Assembly: GCF_015277775.1 (NCBI RefSeq)
Contig: NZ_CP063849.1
Span: 62,001-126,000, forward strand
Origin: Paludibaculum fermentans
GTDB lineage: Bacteria > Acidobacteriota > Terriglobia > Bryobacterales > Bryobacteraceae
Direction of reading: 5' to 3'
DNA: 64,000 nt
In this document: positions 1-9,026 of the stretch, piece after piece
How the letters are laid out: every line of letters starts with the position of its first letter
Position numbering within the stretch: position 1 is the first letter of the stretch
Position numbers and translations under genes: made by a program
The notes under the pieces: generated by a model
The model's input: the letters and a program-made list of their open reading frames with translations, nothing else
What the model was told of the DNA's origin: nothing
The model's database searches: none

Positions 1-2
1 AC

Positions 3-977
3 CGCGCGGATAGAACCGTTGCGGCGGAACCCAAGGGCCATCGGCCCCAGCCTTCTGTTGCAGTACCGACGCCACCTCCTGCCCCCACGCAGTGGCCGCC
101 GCTGCTTCTGACCCTCTGCGTATTGTTCCCGACGCTGGTCTACTATTTCCTCGTGGCCCGCATGCCGCTGGATCGATTTGCGAGCCAGATGATTACCGAG
201 GACGCGTTCTACTATCTGGTTCCCGCCAAGAATTTTGTACGCTCCTTTGTTTTTTCCCTCGACGGCCGAAATGCGACAAATGGATTTCAACCGCTTTGGA
301 TGAGCGCCGCGGTTGCTATTATGGGCGTCCTGCCCGACCGGTTGGCGCAATTGCGCGCCATCTCCGCCGGCGGGTTCCTGCTCGTCCTGGCTTCGACGCT
401 GGCTTACATGCGTTTGTGCCCGCGGGCGCTCGCCTACAAGGCCGTGTTTGCGGCCCTGCTGCTCTTTAGCCCGCTGTTTATCTACTGGAACACGGGAATG
501 GAAAGCGGCGTGGCCGCCGCCTCGCTGGTCGGCCTGCTCGCCTACACTTACACGCTCAAGGACGAGTTCCCTTCGCAAAAGCGGATGCTGGTTCTGGGTG
601 GGCTGCTCTCCTGTGCCGCCTTGAGCCGGTTGGACTACGCCCTGCTGTTGCCCCTGATGACTCTTGCCCTGGGCGCGCTCGCCTTTACCCCCGCCGCTCT
701 CGCCGTGCCCGCCCGCACGCGTTTCACCCGGCTGATCCTTCCACTTGTCCTGCCCACCGCCTGCCTGGGGCTCTACGTCCTGGGCAATTTGGTCTTCTTC
801 GGCAGCATCTTCCCCGCCAGCATGATGGCCAAGGGCCACATTGAGAAGACCGGGCTCCCCGCCGGGGCGCATTTCTCCACCGCTCTGGCCATACTCAAAC
901 CCTATCTCATCAACCTCATCCCGGTTCTCCTCGGCGGGCAGGACCACTGGGAGCCTCGGGCCTTCAATCTTTTTTAG
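3..977 (+). pseudogene. GT39-like multi-spanning membrane protein, N-terminal part, ended by in-frame TAG
   Basis: The reading frame is open from the left window edge, so the true start lies upstream; the first hydrophobic helix already begins before position 123. About seven to nine hydrophobic segments are visible. Near the N-terminus are the motifs EDAFYYL and TNGFQPLW, which recur in polyprenyl-phosphate-sugar-dependent (GT39/ArnT-like) membrane glycosyltransferases and their relatives. The frame stops at TAG 975-977, but the same frame stays open straight afterwards and continues as a matching membrane protein to 2201. The two parts therefore look like one gene with a nonsense codon, real or a sequencing error. 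The substrate is unknown; the adjacent GT2 gene suggests a lipid-linked glycosylation role. Confidence 0.7.
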
Positions 978-1004
978 GGGATTCGGACCCTCACCGCCTT
1001 TCGC

Positions 1005-2201
1005 GTGCTCTCCTGGGGGCTGGTCCTGTTCAGCGTGACCGGATTGGCGCTGCGGATCCGCTCCGGTCTGCGCTCCACCTCGCCCGGACGCCTGTTCCGG
1101 CTGGCGCTGTTTCTCTTCGCCGGCATCCAGATGGTGGTGTATGTGTTCACCTACCCCCTGTTCGCCGCGCAAGCCGGGTATATCAACTGGTACTACGTCC
1201 CGCAGGTCATCCTGGTGGTCGAACTGGTCGCCTCTGTGTTTGACGCCGCGATTGCCTTTGCCCACTCGCCGGCGAACCGCTGGCCCGTCCTACGCCCCGC
1301 CGCGCTTTCCGCGACCGCCGCCGCGCTGCTGGTCATTGCCTCCATCGGCTACACGCACACCGTCATCGTCACTTCCAGGCCGGACATCAATCAGTGGATC
1401 ACCGCCGCCCGCCTGATCAACCGCCACACCCCCCCGGGCACCCGCATCGCGGGCTTCAGCGTCGGGACGCAGGCTTTCTTCCTTGAGGGAGACCGAGTCA
1501 TCAGCAATCTGGACGGCGTTATCAACTCGCCGGAGTTTGTCAGAACCTACCTCCGCCGCGGCGCGGCGGAACAGTTCCTGCGCGATCAGAAAGTAGAGTA
1601 CCTGTCTGATCACCTGGGCGATGTCAGCACCGATGACGTGTACTTTTCCAATTCCGTCATCGACCATCGCTGGCTGACCCCGCTCACGCAATGGCCCTCC
1701 TGGGATGCGGGCACTTACTCGATCGCTCGCATCGACTTCTCCAAGCCGGCTCAGCCACTGCCGGAATCTCCCATCTTCCCCGCAGCTTACAATGCCCACG
1801 GACCCAAAGTGGACTGGGGTAAGCACGCCGCGACGGAAGCACTGGTGTTGACGCCCGAGCGGATCACCGAGGCCGCCGTGAGCCTCGCGCCGATCGGAAA
1901 GCAGTTCAATTACCTCAAGATCCAGTGTGACGTCGTGCCCCTGGACCAGCGCCCGGCGGCGCCCGGCGGGTTGCTCTACCTTCTGGTCAGCGCCCGTGGG
2001 TTCCCCGGCCTGATCAAGTCGTGGCTGCCCGGCGACCGGATGGCCGGCGGCCGCGGCGAACGGCACATCAACGTCTTCGTCGAACACACCCAGGCGGTTT
2101 CCGACCTGGGCGAGCTCTTTATCCTCTCGGAATCGGGCCGCTTCGATATCGCGGTGAACAACTGCACCGCGTCTGAGATGCCCTGGGGCCGCAGGCCGTG
2201 A
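1005..2201 (+). CDS. C-terminal part of the split GT39-like membrane protein
   Basis: This part is in the same frame as the upstream portion and separated from it by TAG 975-977; the 27 bases between that TAG and the first GTG (1005) also read as sensible protein. It starts with about four transmembrane segments (to about residue 115), then a soluble domain of roughly 270 residues that is probably extracytoplasmic. This soluble tail after a polytopic core fits large GT39-like proteins. If translated alone it would start at GTG 1005 with no clear Shine-Dalgarno site, and the protein would lack the EDAFYYL motif carried by the first part. I favour a single interrupted gene over two genes. Confidence 0.6.
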   Translation: MLSWGLVLFSVTGLALRIRSGLRSTSPGRLFRLALFLFAGIQMVVYVFTYPLFAAQAGYINWYYVPQVILVVELVASVFDAAIAFAHSPANRWPVLRPAALSATAAALLVIASIGYTHTVIVTSRPDINQWITAARLINRHTPPGTRIAGFSVGTQAFFLEGDRVISNLDGVINSPEFVRTYLRRGAAEQFLRDQKVEYLSDHLGDVSTDDVYFSNSVIDHRWLTPLTQWPSWDAGTYSIARIDFSKPAQPLPESPIFPAAYNAHGPKVDWGKHAATEALVLTPERITEAAVSLAPIGKQFNYLKIQCDVVPLDQRPAAPGGLLYLLVSARGFPGLIKSWLPGDRMAGGRGERHINVFVEHTQAVSDLGELFILSESGRFDIAVNNCTASEMPWGRRP

Positions 2202-2244
2202 ACTGCATCCGGCGCTGGCTGAACGCAAACACGATGGGACCCCA

Positions 2245-2994
2245 TTGACCCAGGAACTTCACCCGAGCCATCGCTCCGACATCCGCCTGGCGGTGGCGTG
2301 CCCCATGGCCAATGAAGGTCACAACGCGTCCAGATTTGTGACCGCAGTTCTGGAACATTGTGCCGGCTTCCGCTCGGCCGCCTTTTTCGCGGTTCTGGAC
2401 CGGGCCACCACCGATAATACCCGCCAGATTCTGGAGACCCTGGCGGCCTCCGAGCCCCGGTTGCGCGTCGTCTGGGCGCCCGAAAACCGCTGTGTGGTGG
2501 ACGCCTATGTCCGCGGCTACCGCGAAGCGCTGCAGTCCGGAGCCGATTGGATACTGGAGATCGACGCCGGATTCAGCCACCAGCCGTCCGACATCCCCCG
2601 CTTCTTCGAGACCATGGCGCAGGGCTACGAATGCGTCTTCGGCAGCCGCTTCATGCCCAGTGGCCGTATGACCGACGGCTCGCTCAAGCGCTATGTGATC
2701 AGCCGCGGCGGTACAGTATTGAGCAACCTGCTGCTGGGAACCCGGTTGAGCGACATGACGAGCGGTTTCGAGCTCTTCTCCCGTCAAGCACTGGAAAGCC
2801 TGCTTGAACGCGGCATCCAGTCCCGGGCCCACTTCTTCCAGACTGAGATCAAGACCTATTGCCGCAATTTGCGCATTGCGGAAGTGCCCATCCACTATCA
2901 CGCGCCCAGTCCTCGCCTGGGTTCGTCGGCGCTGAAAGACTCTTTCCGCCAGTTGTGGCGGCTGTTCCGCCTGCGCCTCAAGGGCGAGTTGTAG
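2245..2994 (+). CDS. GT2 family glycosyltransferase, dolichol-phosphate-mannose-synthase-like
   Basis: This 249-residue soluble protein has a GT-A fold pattern: an early strand with ACPMANEGHN (about residues 18-27), the metal and donor-binding region EIDAGFSHQPSDI (about residues 105-117), and a later GSRFMPSGR segment typical of polyprenyl-phosphate glycosyltransferases. There is no C-terminal membrane anchor, so the product may be a cytosolic or peripheral enzyme making a lipid-linked sugar donor. The likely start is TTG 2245; no in-frame ATG lies close by. It follows the split GT39-like gene by 43 bases. Such membrane proteins often use the lipid-linked sugar produced by a GT2 partner, so the two may act together. 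Sugar specificity cannot be read from the sequence. Confidence 0.8.
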   Translation: MTQELHPSHRSDIRLAVACPMANEGHNASRFVTAVLEHCAGFRSAAFFAVLDRATTDNTRQILETLAASEPRLRVVWAPENRCVVDAYVRGYREALQSGADWILEIDAGFSHQPSDIPRFFETMAQGYECVFGSRFMPSGRMTDGSLKRYVISRGGTVLSNLLLGTRLSDMTSGFELFSRQALESLLERGIQSRAHFFQTEIKTYCRNLRIAEVPIHYHAPSPRLGSSALKDSFRQLWRLFRLRLKGEL

Positions 2995-3026
2995 GCCACC
3001 GCTTGGCCCTGATATAGGATGAAATC

Positions 3027-3653
3027 GTGCCCTTTCCCGTTCCTGACCCCATTCGGGACCTGGCGGAGCTCGATGCGATGTTTGCGGCCCCGGCCACTCC
3101 GTCCATCCGCAAGGTTACCGCGCAACTTACGCCGGCTTACCGCCGGATGATCGAGGCCTCGCCGTTCTTCGCGCTCGCCACCAGCGGCCCGCGCGGGCTC
3201 GATTGTTCGCCGCGCGGAGACGCCGCCGGCTTCGTCCGGATCGCTGACGAATCCACCCTGCTGCTGCCCGAACGCCGTGGCAACAACCGCATCGATTCCC
3301 TGCGCAATCTGGTTAGTGACCCTCGAGCCGCGCTGATGTTCCTGATCCCGGGCCTCTCCGAGATCCTGCGCATCAACGGGCACGCCTTCCTCAGCCGCAA
3401 CCGTGAACTCTGCGATTCCTTCCAGGTGAACGGATCCGCGCCGAAAATCGTGATTGTCTTTCAGATCGACGCGGTCATGTTCCAGTGCGCCCGCGCCATC
3501 GTCCGCAGCCGGCTCTGGGACCAGGCGCTGCACCGCACCCCCGGCGAACTGCCCACCGCCGGCTCCATGCTGGCCGACGCAACAGCCGGCGAAGAGGGCG
3601 GCTCCGCCTATGACGCCGCGCTGCCCGAGCGAATCCGAACCACCTTGTACTGA
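3027..3653 (+). CDS. Pyridoxamine 5'-phosphate oxidase-related flavin-binding protein
   Basis: This 208-residue protein has the split-barrel flavin-binding pattern: SPFFALATSGPRGLDCSPRGD around residues 45-65, followed by LLLPERRGNNRIDSLRN and a central strand ALMFLIPG. The layout and length resemble the MSMEG_1061-like subgroup of the PPOX superfamily, which binds FMN or F420 and whose physiological substrates are mostly unknown. The start is GTG 3027: a nearby ATG at 3019 is out of frame and an in-frame TAG lies at 3015. No obvious operon partner is present; the next gene is a separate PadR unit with its own promoter. Confidence 0.75.
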   Translation: MPFPVPDPIRDLAELDAMFAAPATPSIRKVTAQLTPAYRRMIEASPFFALATSGPRGLDCSPRGDAAGFVRIADESTLLLPERRGNNRIDSLRNLVSDPRAALMFLIPGLSEILRINGHAFLSRNRELCDSFQVNGSAPKIVIVFQIDAVMFQCARAIVRSRLWDQALHRTPGELPTAGSMLADATAGEEGGSAYDAALPERIRTTLY

Positions 3654-3703
3654 TCGAGCCTCCGCGCGGACGTAAACAAATCGCCGCGCCGCTGCCAGGT
3701 GTC

Positions 3704-3757
3704 TTGACGCGCCCCATAGGCATAGGTAGTCTATATATAGATCACCTATGCCTATGG
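3704..3757 (+). promoter_or_regulatory. PadR promoter with a 14-bp inverted-repeat operator overlapping the start codon
   Basis: A perfect 14-bp inverted repeat has arms at 3714-3727 (ccataggcataggt) and 3744-3757 (acctatgcctatgg). Between the arms lies a TATATATA stretch (3732-3739) suited to a -10 element, and TTGACG at 3704-3709 resembles a -35 element, though the spacing to TATATA is long. The right arm contains both candidate PadR start codons (3748 and 3754). A bound dimer would cover promoter and start site, so autoregulation by the PadR product is the simplest reading. Confidence 0.6.
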
Positions 3758-4080
3758 CCAAACTCGAGCTTGTCCCCGGAACCCTCATTCTGCTCGTCCT
3801 GCGCGTCCTGGAAGCAGGGCCCCTTCACGGCTACGCCATTGCCCAGCGCATCGGCCAGCTCTCCCAGGACGCACTGCAGGTGGAGGAGGGTTCGCTCTAC
3901 CCCGCATTACAGAAGATGCTGATGAAGGGTTGGGTCGAGTCGGAATGGGGCCTGTCGGACACCAAGCGCCGGGTGCGCTCATACAGCCTGACGGCGGCCG
4001 GCCGGAAGCAGCTCGCTATCGAGCGTGCCGGCTACGACGACGTCACCCGTGCCATCCAATCCGTATTGAAGCTGGCTTAA
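3748..4080 (+). CDS. PadR family transcriptional regulator
   Basis: This 110-residue protein has the PadR winged-helix pattern: LVPGTLILLVLRVLEAGPLHGYAIAQRI over residues 7-35, then the EEGSLYPALQKM recognition-helix signature and a wing ending YSLTAAGRKQL. It lacks a long C-terminal effector domain, as in short PadR proteins that pair with acidobacterial ADOP permeases. It ends 10 bases before the permease gene, so the two should be co-transcribed. The start is ATG 3748 or ATG 3754; both lie inside the inverted repeat described for the promoter, and no Shine-Dalgarno site precedes either, so translation may be leaderless. It probably represses the pair in response to an unknown signal. Confidence 0.93.
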   Translation: MPMAKLELVPGTLILLVLRVLEAGPLHGYAIAQRIGQLSQDALQVEEGSLYPALQKMLMKGWVESEWGLSDTKRRVRSYSLTAAGRKQLAIERAGYDDVTRAIQSVLKLA

Positions 4081-4090
4081 GGAGCCAACC

Positions 4091-6586
4091 ATGCGAGAGC
4101 TTCTGCGACGCCTCTCTTACCTGTGGAATCGCCGCCGTCTGGAGCGGGAGATGGCCGAGGAGATGGCTTATCACCGCGAGCAACTCCCGCCCGAGCGCCG
4201 GACCTCCTTTGGCGACGAACTGCGCCTGCGCGAGGATACCCGCGAAGTCTGGGGCTGGGGCTGGTTCGACCGCCTGCGTCAGGATCTCTCCTATGGCGCG
4301 CGCGTTCTCGGCCATGCGCGCGGTTTCACGCTCACGGCCATGCTGGTGCTGGCGCTCGGCATCGGTGTACCACTCACAGCCTTCCGTGCGGTTTTGGCCG
4401 ACCTCCAGGGCGGCTCCGCCCCCCACCCCGAAACGCTGGTGCATCTCACACGCCGTGCGCCCGGCGTCTACATCACCAACCTGCCTTACCCTCAACTGGC
4501 CTTCTACAGCGCCAACGCGAAGTCGTTCCGGCAGGTGATCGGACTCCTCGACCGCCAGCCCGCCACCTTCGGTGAGGCGGCCGGCAATGGAGCGGCGGAG
4601 CCGGTCCGCCTGGCCTTTGCAACCGCCAATTACTGCCCCGAATTCGGCCTCACCCCGGCTCTCGGACGCCTGTTCACCACCGAAGACGAGCGTCCCGATG
4701 CCGAGCCAGTCGCCCTGCTGGGCGAACTCTTCTGGCAGCGTCGACTGGGCAGCGAGCCGGCTGTGATCGGCAGCCAGGTGCGTGTGAACGGCAAGCTGCT
4801 GCGCGTTGTCGGGCTCATACCCCGATCGTCCAAAGTTACCGACGAGATCTGGATTCCATTGGCTCGACAGCCCTATGTGGTGGAAGGCAGCAAACTGTTT
4901 ACTGACTGGAGTTCCGCCCTCGATGTATATGCCCGTCTCAGCCCCGGCGTGGCTCCGGAGGCCGCCCGGCAGGAAACCCTCTCCCTGGCCGCGCGGCTTC
5001 GCGAACTCCAACCCAGCCACGTTGGGGCAGGCGAGTACCTCGATGCCCGGCCCGTGCTGGAACTGGCGGCGGACCGGCAGGAGTTCCAGATTCTGATGGC
5101 CGCCGCCGTCCTGGTTCTGCTGCTGCTGGTCGCCGCCTGCGCCAATCTCGGTACCCTGGTGCTGGCCCGTGGCGTCACCCGTGAGCGGGAGATCCGCATC
5201 CGCATGGCCCTGGGCGCCGGGCGCATGCGCGTCGTGCGCCAGCTATTCACCGAATCGCTGCTGCTGGCCGTGTTGAGCGGCGCCTGCGGACTGCTGCTGA
5301 GCACCGCCGTGCTGAAGGTGATCCAACTGGAGCACAATTCGACTTCGGACATCCTGCCGGACTGGCGCGCCATCGCCGCGACGTTTCTCATCGCGTTGCT
5401 GGCCGCACTGGTCTTTGGACTCCCGCCGGCCCTGCGCCTCACCAGCCTCGTTCCGCGCGCCGGCCGTGCCCGCACTATCTTCCTCACCGTGCAGGTCGCT
5501 TCCAGTTGCCTGCTTCTCGTGGTTTCCAGCCTGCTCGTCAGCGGGCGCCAGAAACTGGTCGGAGCCGATCCAGGGTTCGACCACCGCCATCTGGTCTGGG
5601 TCTCGCCCGGACTGAAAGCGCACGGCTACAACGATGCCGCCGCGAACGCCTATCTCAACCTGCTGCGCGCCCGGGCCGCTGAACTCCCCGATGCCCGCGC
5701 CGCCTCCACCGTCTGGCTGGCGCCCTGGGGCAATGTCCATATGGGCACCGGCTGGCAGGGCCGGCAGTTCGCGGGCAACCACGCGGATCCGGAGTTTCTC
5801 GGAGCCATGGGGCTGCGCCTCGCCCGCGGACGCAACTTCCTCCCCGGCGAGACGGGCGTGGCTCTGATTAGTGAAGCCGCGGAACACGTCCTGTGGCCTG
5901 ACGGCGGCGCCCTGGGCCAGCCGCTTCCCTGGGATCCCAAAGGTCCCACCGTTGTCGGGATCGTCCGCAATGCTTCCACCACGGACATCGGCAATCCCGA
6001 GCCGCGCGAATTCTATCTCCCCCACTCCTCCGCACAGGCACCGGAATCCGTCGTGCTACTGCGTGTCGCCGGCGATCCGCACGTCTCCGCCCGCCGCCTG
6101 CAGGAGGCTGCGCGCGCCCTGGATCCACGTCTGCAGCCGACCGTCCAGGTGGTCACGGACTCCTTCGACCGCGAGGTGGAGAAACTCTCCAGAGCTCTGG
6201 CCGTGATCGCCATCCTTGGCGTTGTGGCCATCCTGCTCTCCGCCATCGGGCTGGCCGGTCTCGCCGGCTATACTGTGGCGCAGCGGACCCGTGAAATCGG
6301 CTTGCGCATCGCCCTGGGTGCCCGCTCCGCCCAGGTCGTGCGCGCCATCCTCGCACCCATGAACCGGCCCCTTGCCGTGGGCTTCACTCTCGGCGCGCTT
6401 GGTGCCGCCGCCGCCGCCCGCATTCTCCGGGCGGGCATGCCGGCTATGGCCGGATTGAATCTCTTCGATCCTCTGGCTTACATGGCCGCCGTGGCATTCT
6501 TCGTGCTCGTGGTGGCGTTGGCGGTGCTTGCCCCCGGCCGGCGCGCCATCCGCATCAACCCCAGCCAGGCTTTGCAGCACGAATAG
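4091..6586 (+). CDS. ADOP-type FtsX/MacB-like ABC transporter permease
   Basis: This 831-residue permease starts at ATG 4091 after AAGGAG at 4079-4084. Residues 1-60 hold the short cytoplasmic 'permease prefix' rich in RRLxREMAEEMAYHRE. Then comes a first transmembrane helix (about 85-105), a MacB-like periplasmic domain, a cluster of three helices (about 335-450) carrying TREREIRIRMALGAGR, a second periplasmic domain, and a final three-helix FtsX domain with a second copy of that loop (TREIGLRIALGAR). The internal duplication without a fused ATPase is the hallmark of acidobacterial duplicated orphan permeases. An unlinked ATPase may serve it. Substrate is unknown. Its last 32 bases overlap the end of the convergent LysR gene. 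Confidence 0.93.
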   Translation: MRELLRRLSYLWNRRRLEREMAEEMAYHREQLPPERRTSFGDELRLREDTREVWGWGWFDRLRQDLSYGARVLGHARGFTLTAMLVLALGIGVPLTAFRAVLADLQGGSAPHPETLVHLTRRAPGVYITNLPYPQLAFYSANAKSFRQVIGLLDRQPATFGEAAGNGAAEPVRLAFATANYCPEFGLTPALGRLFTTEDERPDAEPVALLGELFWQRRLGSEPAVIGSQVRVNGKLLRVVGLIPRSSKVTDEIWIPLARQPYVVEGSKLFTDWSSALDVYARLSPGVAPEAARQETLSLAARLRELQPSHVGAGEYLDARPVLELAADRQEFQILMAAAVLVLLLLVAACANLGTLVLARGVTREREIRIRMALGAGRMRVVRQLFTESLLLAVLSGACGLLLSTAVLKVIQLEHNSTSDILPDWRAIAATFLIALLAALVFGLPPALRLTSLVPRAGRARTIFLTVQVASSCLLLVVSSLLVSGRQKLVGADPGFDHRHLVWVSPGLKAHGYNDAAANAYLNLLRARAAELPDARAASTVWLAPWGNVHMGTGWQGRQFAGNHADPEFLGAMGLRLARGRNFLPGETGVALISEAAEHVLWPDGGALGQPLPWDPKGPTVVGIVRNASTTDIGNPEPREFYLPHSSAQAPESVVLLRVAGDPHVSARRLQEAARALDPRLQPTVQVVTDSFDREVEKLSRALAVIAILGVVAILLSAIGLAGLAGYTVAQRTREIGLRIALGARSAQVVRAILAPMNRPLAVGFTLGALGAAAAARILRAGMPAMAGLNLFDPLAYMAAVAFFVLVVALAVLAPGRRAIRINPSQALQHE

Positions 6587-7520
6587 CCGGGCGCCGGGAT
6601 TGCGGCCGGGCCGTCCGTCTGAATTGCTGGCGCACCAGCGGGAGGAAGTGCTGCGCCGGCGTATCCATCACCGTATCCGGGTTCCAGGCCATCCCGACGG
6701 TCCAAACCGCTTCCGGAAGCTGCATATCGAGAAAACGCACCTGCGGAATGCGCAGAGCCTTGGCCGAAGCGGGCAGCAAGCTGATCCCGATGCCCGATTG
6801 AACCAGGGTCAGCAGCGTCAGTAACTGGTTTGCCTCCTGCACAACGCGCGGCGTGAAGCCCGCAGCCAGGCACGCGGTGAGCACGTGGTCGTGGAATGTT
6901 GCCGAAGCCTCGCGGGAGAGAATCAGGAAAGGGCTCTCGAGCAGGGCACGCCGCTCGCTTAGCCCGGCCGGCCAAAGCGTCGCGTTGCAGGCGATCTGCA
7001 GTTCGTCGTCAATGACGGGCTCCATCGTGAGTTCGCCCGGTTCGCTGGGCATCCGCGCGAAACCCACGTCGATCTCCCGGCGGCGCAGGGCCGCCAGTTG
7101 ATCGGAGCTCGACATGTCGCGCACGGTCAGGTGCACCTCCGGGTAGCGCCGCCGGAAGGTACGCAGGACCTCGGGCAAGCCGGAGAGCATGGTGGTCAAC
7201 CCGGCCCCGATGCGCAGCACTCCACTGTTCCCCAGCAGCACCCGCCGTGTCATTTCCTCCGCTTCCGCCGCATGTTCAAGCAATTGCCTGGCCCGCTCGC
7301 ACAGGAATGCGCCGGCGGCCGTGGCTGTCACGCCGCGCGAGTGGCGGTCGAACAGCCGCCCCCCAATTCGGGTCTCCACCTGCCGGATTTTCTTCGTCAA
7401 CGCCGGCTGAGAAATGTGCAGGGCCTCCGCGGCGCGCCCGAAGTGCCCGTGCGCCGACAGCACGGCAACGGCCCGCAGATCGTCCAAATCGATGTTCAGG
7501 CCTGTCAGGCTCATAACCAT
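6555..7520 (-). CDS. LysR family transcriptional regulator
   Basis: This 321-residue LysR-type protein has an N-terminal winged helix-turn-helix (about residues 10-70, with HFGRAAEALHISQPALTKKI) followed by a substrate-binding domain in two lobes (about 95-300). It is divergent from the MFS transporter gene, the usual arrangement in which the regulator controls its neighbour in response to the transported compound. The N-terminus reads MVMSL; ATG 7520 and ATG 7514 are both possible. An ATAACC-ATA-GGTTAT palindrome covers both. The C-terminal 30 or so residues are basic and extend past the usual LysR fold. The ligand cannot be inferred. Confidence 0.93.
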   Translation of the reverse strand: MVMSLTGLNIDLDDLRAVAVLSAHGHFGRAAEALHISQPALTKKIRQVETRIGGRLFDRHSRGVTATAAGAFLCERARQLLEHAAEAEEMTRRVLLGNSGVLRIGAGLTTMLSGLPEVLRTFRRRYPEVHLTVRDMSSSDQLAALRRREIDVGFARMPSEPGELTMEPVIDDELQIACNATLWPAGLSERRALLESPFLILSREASATFHDHVLTACLAAGFTPRVVQEANQLLTLLTLVQSGIGISLLPASAKALRIPQVRFLDMQLPEAVWTVGMAWNPDTVMDTPAQHFLPLVRQQFRRTARPQSRRPAIRAAKPGWG

Positions 7521-7527
7521 AGGTTAT
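7513..7527. promoter_or_regulatory. LysR-type T-N11-A palindrome
   Basis: ATAACC-ATA-GGTTAT is a perfect 6-bp inverted repeat with a 3-base spacer and contains the T-N11-A core expected for LysR-type operators (T 7514, A 7526). It sits at the start of the minus-strand LysR gene, in the 114-121 base divergent interval before the MFS gene, so it could act both as the autoregulatory site and as the recognition site for control of the transporter. Confidence 0.55.
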
Positions 7528-7641
7528 CGGCTGATACAGGAAGTTGCATTGGACGCTATCGGGTGCGGGCAGGAACAATATGGGAATGCAGTCTGCGCAA
7601 GTCCGCGTCGCGCCCGGCGGGCTCCGAGGGGCACTGAACAT

Positions 7642-8952
7642 ATGAGCACGCGGACCGGGCATGATGCCCCGTGGAGCGTGGCCATCGCCTCCGGGCTCAT
7701 CCTCGGCCTGGTCGTCGGCATCCCTTATTTTGGGTTGCCCTACTTCTACGACTATTTCGAGCACTCCATCAGTGAAGGCGGCTTCGGCTGGTCGAAACCC
7801 TCGATCATGCTGGGGCTGCCCATCGGTACTTTCGTCACACTCCTAGCCGGCCCCCTCTTCGTACGCCGCCTTCCGCCGCGTGCCTGCATCCTGGGCGGCT
7901 CCATGGTCTGTGCGCTCTCGCTCGCCGGCTTCGGCCTGATGCGCGGCAGCCTGTTGGAGTACTACTTGCTCTGGATCCTCTACATGACGGGCTGGATCTT
8001 TGCCGGACCGCTCTCGCACCAGATCCTGCTCACCCGGACGTTCCACCGCAACCGAGGCGCCGCCATGGCCATCGCGTACTTCGGGATCAGTGCCTTTGGC
8101 GCGGTCTCGGTCGCCTGCCTGGCCCGGCCGCTGACTCACGCCTTCGGCTTTCGAATCGCGCTAATGCTCATCGGCGCCTGCGCCTTGCTGGCCGTTCCCA
8201 TTGCCCTCAGGGCCTTCCCGAAGGTTGAACCTGCGCCCTCGCTCCAACCTTTGGCGGCGATCCCACGGGAGACCGAATCGCCTTTCAACCGCGCTTTCTG
8301 GCTGCTGCTGGTGGGTAGCACGATCTCCGTCGCCGGCGTGGCGGGGGTGACCCAGCACCTGAAGCTGATCTTCCGCGAATCGGGCTACCTGAACCAGTTG
8401 GTGCTCGACCAGGTCTTCGGCTGGACCCTGATGTTTATGCTCGGATTCATGGCGGTGGGCCGGTTCGCCTTCGCCTGGGGCGCCGACCACTTTCCGAAGC
8501 GGCACGTGATCACAGTCGGCTTCCTGTTCATGTCGGCTGCGATGCCGCTGCTCTATTTTCTGAAGCAGGCCGGCGGACCCTATCTTTTCGGCGCTATCTT
8601 CGGCTTCGGCATGACGGTGGATTTCGTGGTCGTCCCGCTGCTGGTCACCGACTATTTCGATTCGAAATCGATGCCGCGGGTCATGGGGATCATCGTGCCT
8701 GTCAACACGGTGGGCCAGACATGGTTCCCTTATCTCGTCTCGCTGCTGTGGACAGTCTTCGGAAACTACTCAGTGCCGCTGATGATCACGTTCGCCAGTA
8801 TCCTGGCCGGGTGGTTCGCACTGGCGCTGCTGCCCAAGCCAAGTCCCGCACGCCGGTTGCAGTTTGTGGACGGACTGGGAGCCAGGATGGCCGGAGAGCA
8901 CGCCCAGGCGGCGGTCAACCCGGCCTCAGCTACCCCGGAGGTTACCCTGTAG
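7642..8952 (+). CDS. Major facilitator superfamily transporter
   Basis: This 436-residue protein starts at ATG 7642 (MSTRTGHDAPW), preceded by gagggg at 7626-7631; the frame is open further upstream but those codons do not resemble the family. Twelve hydrophobic segments are expected in two six-helix halves, with a central cytoplasmic loop around residues 190-215 (KVEPAPSLQPL). The pattern resembles the monocarboxylate/oxalate-formate-like MFS branch, so a small organic anion is a reasonable but unproven substrate. It is divergent from the LysR gene, which probably controls it. The C-terminal tail is short and soluble. Confidence 0.85.
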   Translation: MSTRTGHDAPWSVAIASGLILGLVVGIPYFGLPYFYDYFEHSISEGGFGWSKPSIMLGLPIGTFVTLLAGPLFVRRLPPRACILGGSMVCALSLAGFGLMRGSLLEYYLLWILYMTGWIFAGPLSHQILLTRTFHRNRGAAMAIAYFGISAFGAVSVACLARPLTHAFGFRIALMLIGACALLAVPIALRAFPKVEPAPSLQPLAAIPRETESPFNRAFWLLLVGSTISVAGVAGVTQHLKLIFRESGYLNQLVLDQVFGWTLMFMLGFMAVGRFAFAWGADHFPKRHVITVGFLFMSAAMPLLYFLKQAGGPYLFGAIFGFGMTVDFVVVPLLVTDYFDSKSMPRVMGIIVPVNTVGQTWFPYLVSLLWTVFGNYSVPLMITFASILAGWFALALLPKPSPARRLQFVDGLGARMAGEHAQAAVNPASATPEVTL

Positions 8953-9026
8953 CCGCCGAGACGCCCCCTCCACCGGGAATGATTCCCAGAGGCCAGCCGC
9001 CCATTCGCTACTCACGTTGAGCCAGC

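Noticed and set aside
1290-2228. Long minus-strand open frames opposite the first membrane gene and elsewhere
   Set aside because: They mirror real genes; translations are Arg/Gly/Ala/Asp-biased and show no family motif.
8975-8987. GGGAAT-g-ATTCCC palindrome between the MFS and tssK genes
   Set aside because: Only a one-base spacer, so it cannot form a stable hairpin; it may be chance and was not listed as a terminator.
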